Assembly (NCBI GenBank): GCA_030632175.1
Contig: DAOVVG010000123.1
Coordinates: 1-7,182 of the forward strand
DNA: 7,182 nucleotides
Direction of reading: 5' to 3'
Origin: Gammaproteobacteria bacterium
GTDB taxonomy: Bacteria > Pseudomonadota > Gammaproteobacteria > UBA9214
Shown piece after piece: positions 7,181-7,182 of the stretch. Positions within the stretch are counted from its first letter, which is position 1. Each line of letters starts with the position of its first letter. Under the pieces are notes generated by a model. The model worked only from the letters and a program-made list of their open reading frames with translations, searched no databases and was not told where the DNA came from. A program made the position numbers and the translations under genes.

Positions 7181-7182
7181 GC

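Overview
The window holds three genes, all read on the minus strand, in the transcription order (right to left) asparagine-synthetase-like enzyme (5325-7169), MBOAT-SGNH membrane acyltransferase copy A (2246-4846), and a second, paralogous MBOAT-SGNH acyltransferase copy B (1-2084, running off the left edge). Base composition is mixed rather than extreme. Starts are ATG, preceded by GGAG-type ribosome binding sites at the first two genes and a weaker one at the third. Protein style suggests a Gram-negative bacterium, most likely a proteobacterium, but nothing here fixes the taxon.

Region by region: 7169-5325 encodes a 614-residue enzyme with an intact asparagine-synthetase ATP-pyrophosphatase domain but a worn-down N-terminal glutaminase domain. 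5324-4847 is a 478-bp gap with no convincing gene, a few small dyads and one short direct repeat. 4846-2246 encodes an 866-residue protein with about a dozen membrane segments resembling MBOAT O-acyltransferases, followed by an SGNH-hydrolase-like domain. 2245-2085 is a 161-bp gap that, read in frame past the amber stop of copy A, stays open for 43 more codons and looks protein-like. 2084-1 encodes the tandem paralogue, open for 694 codons until the window ends, with its last part missing.

How they may work together (inference): in alginate and peptidoglycan O-acetylation a membrane MBOAT protein passes an acyl group across the inner membrane to a separate SGNH-fold partner, which places it on the exported polymer. 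Here both activities appear fused in one chain, and the fused gene is duplicated, which suggests two acylation steps or two acceptor positions on an exported glycan, lipid or peptide. The AS-like enzyme would make an amide or cyclise a precursor in the cytoplasm, probably not with glutamine-derived ammonia. The substrate cannot be read from this window. No tRNA, rRNA, CRISPR array or transposase was seen.
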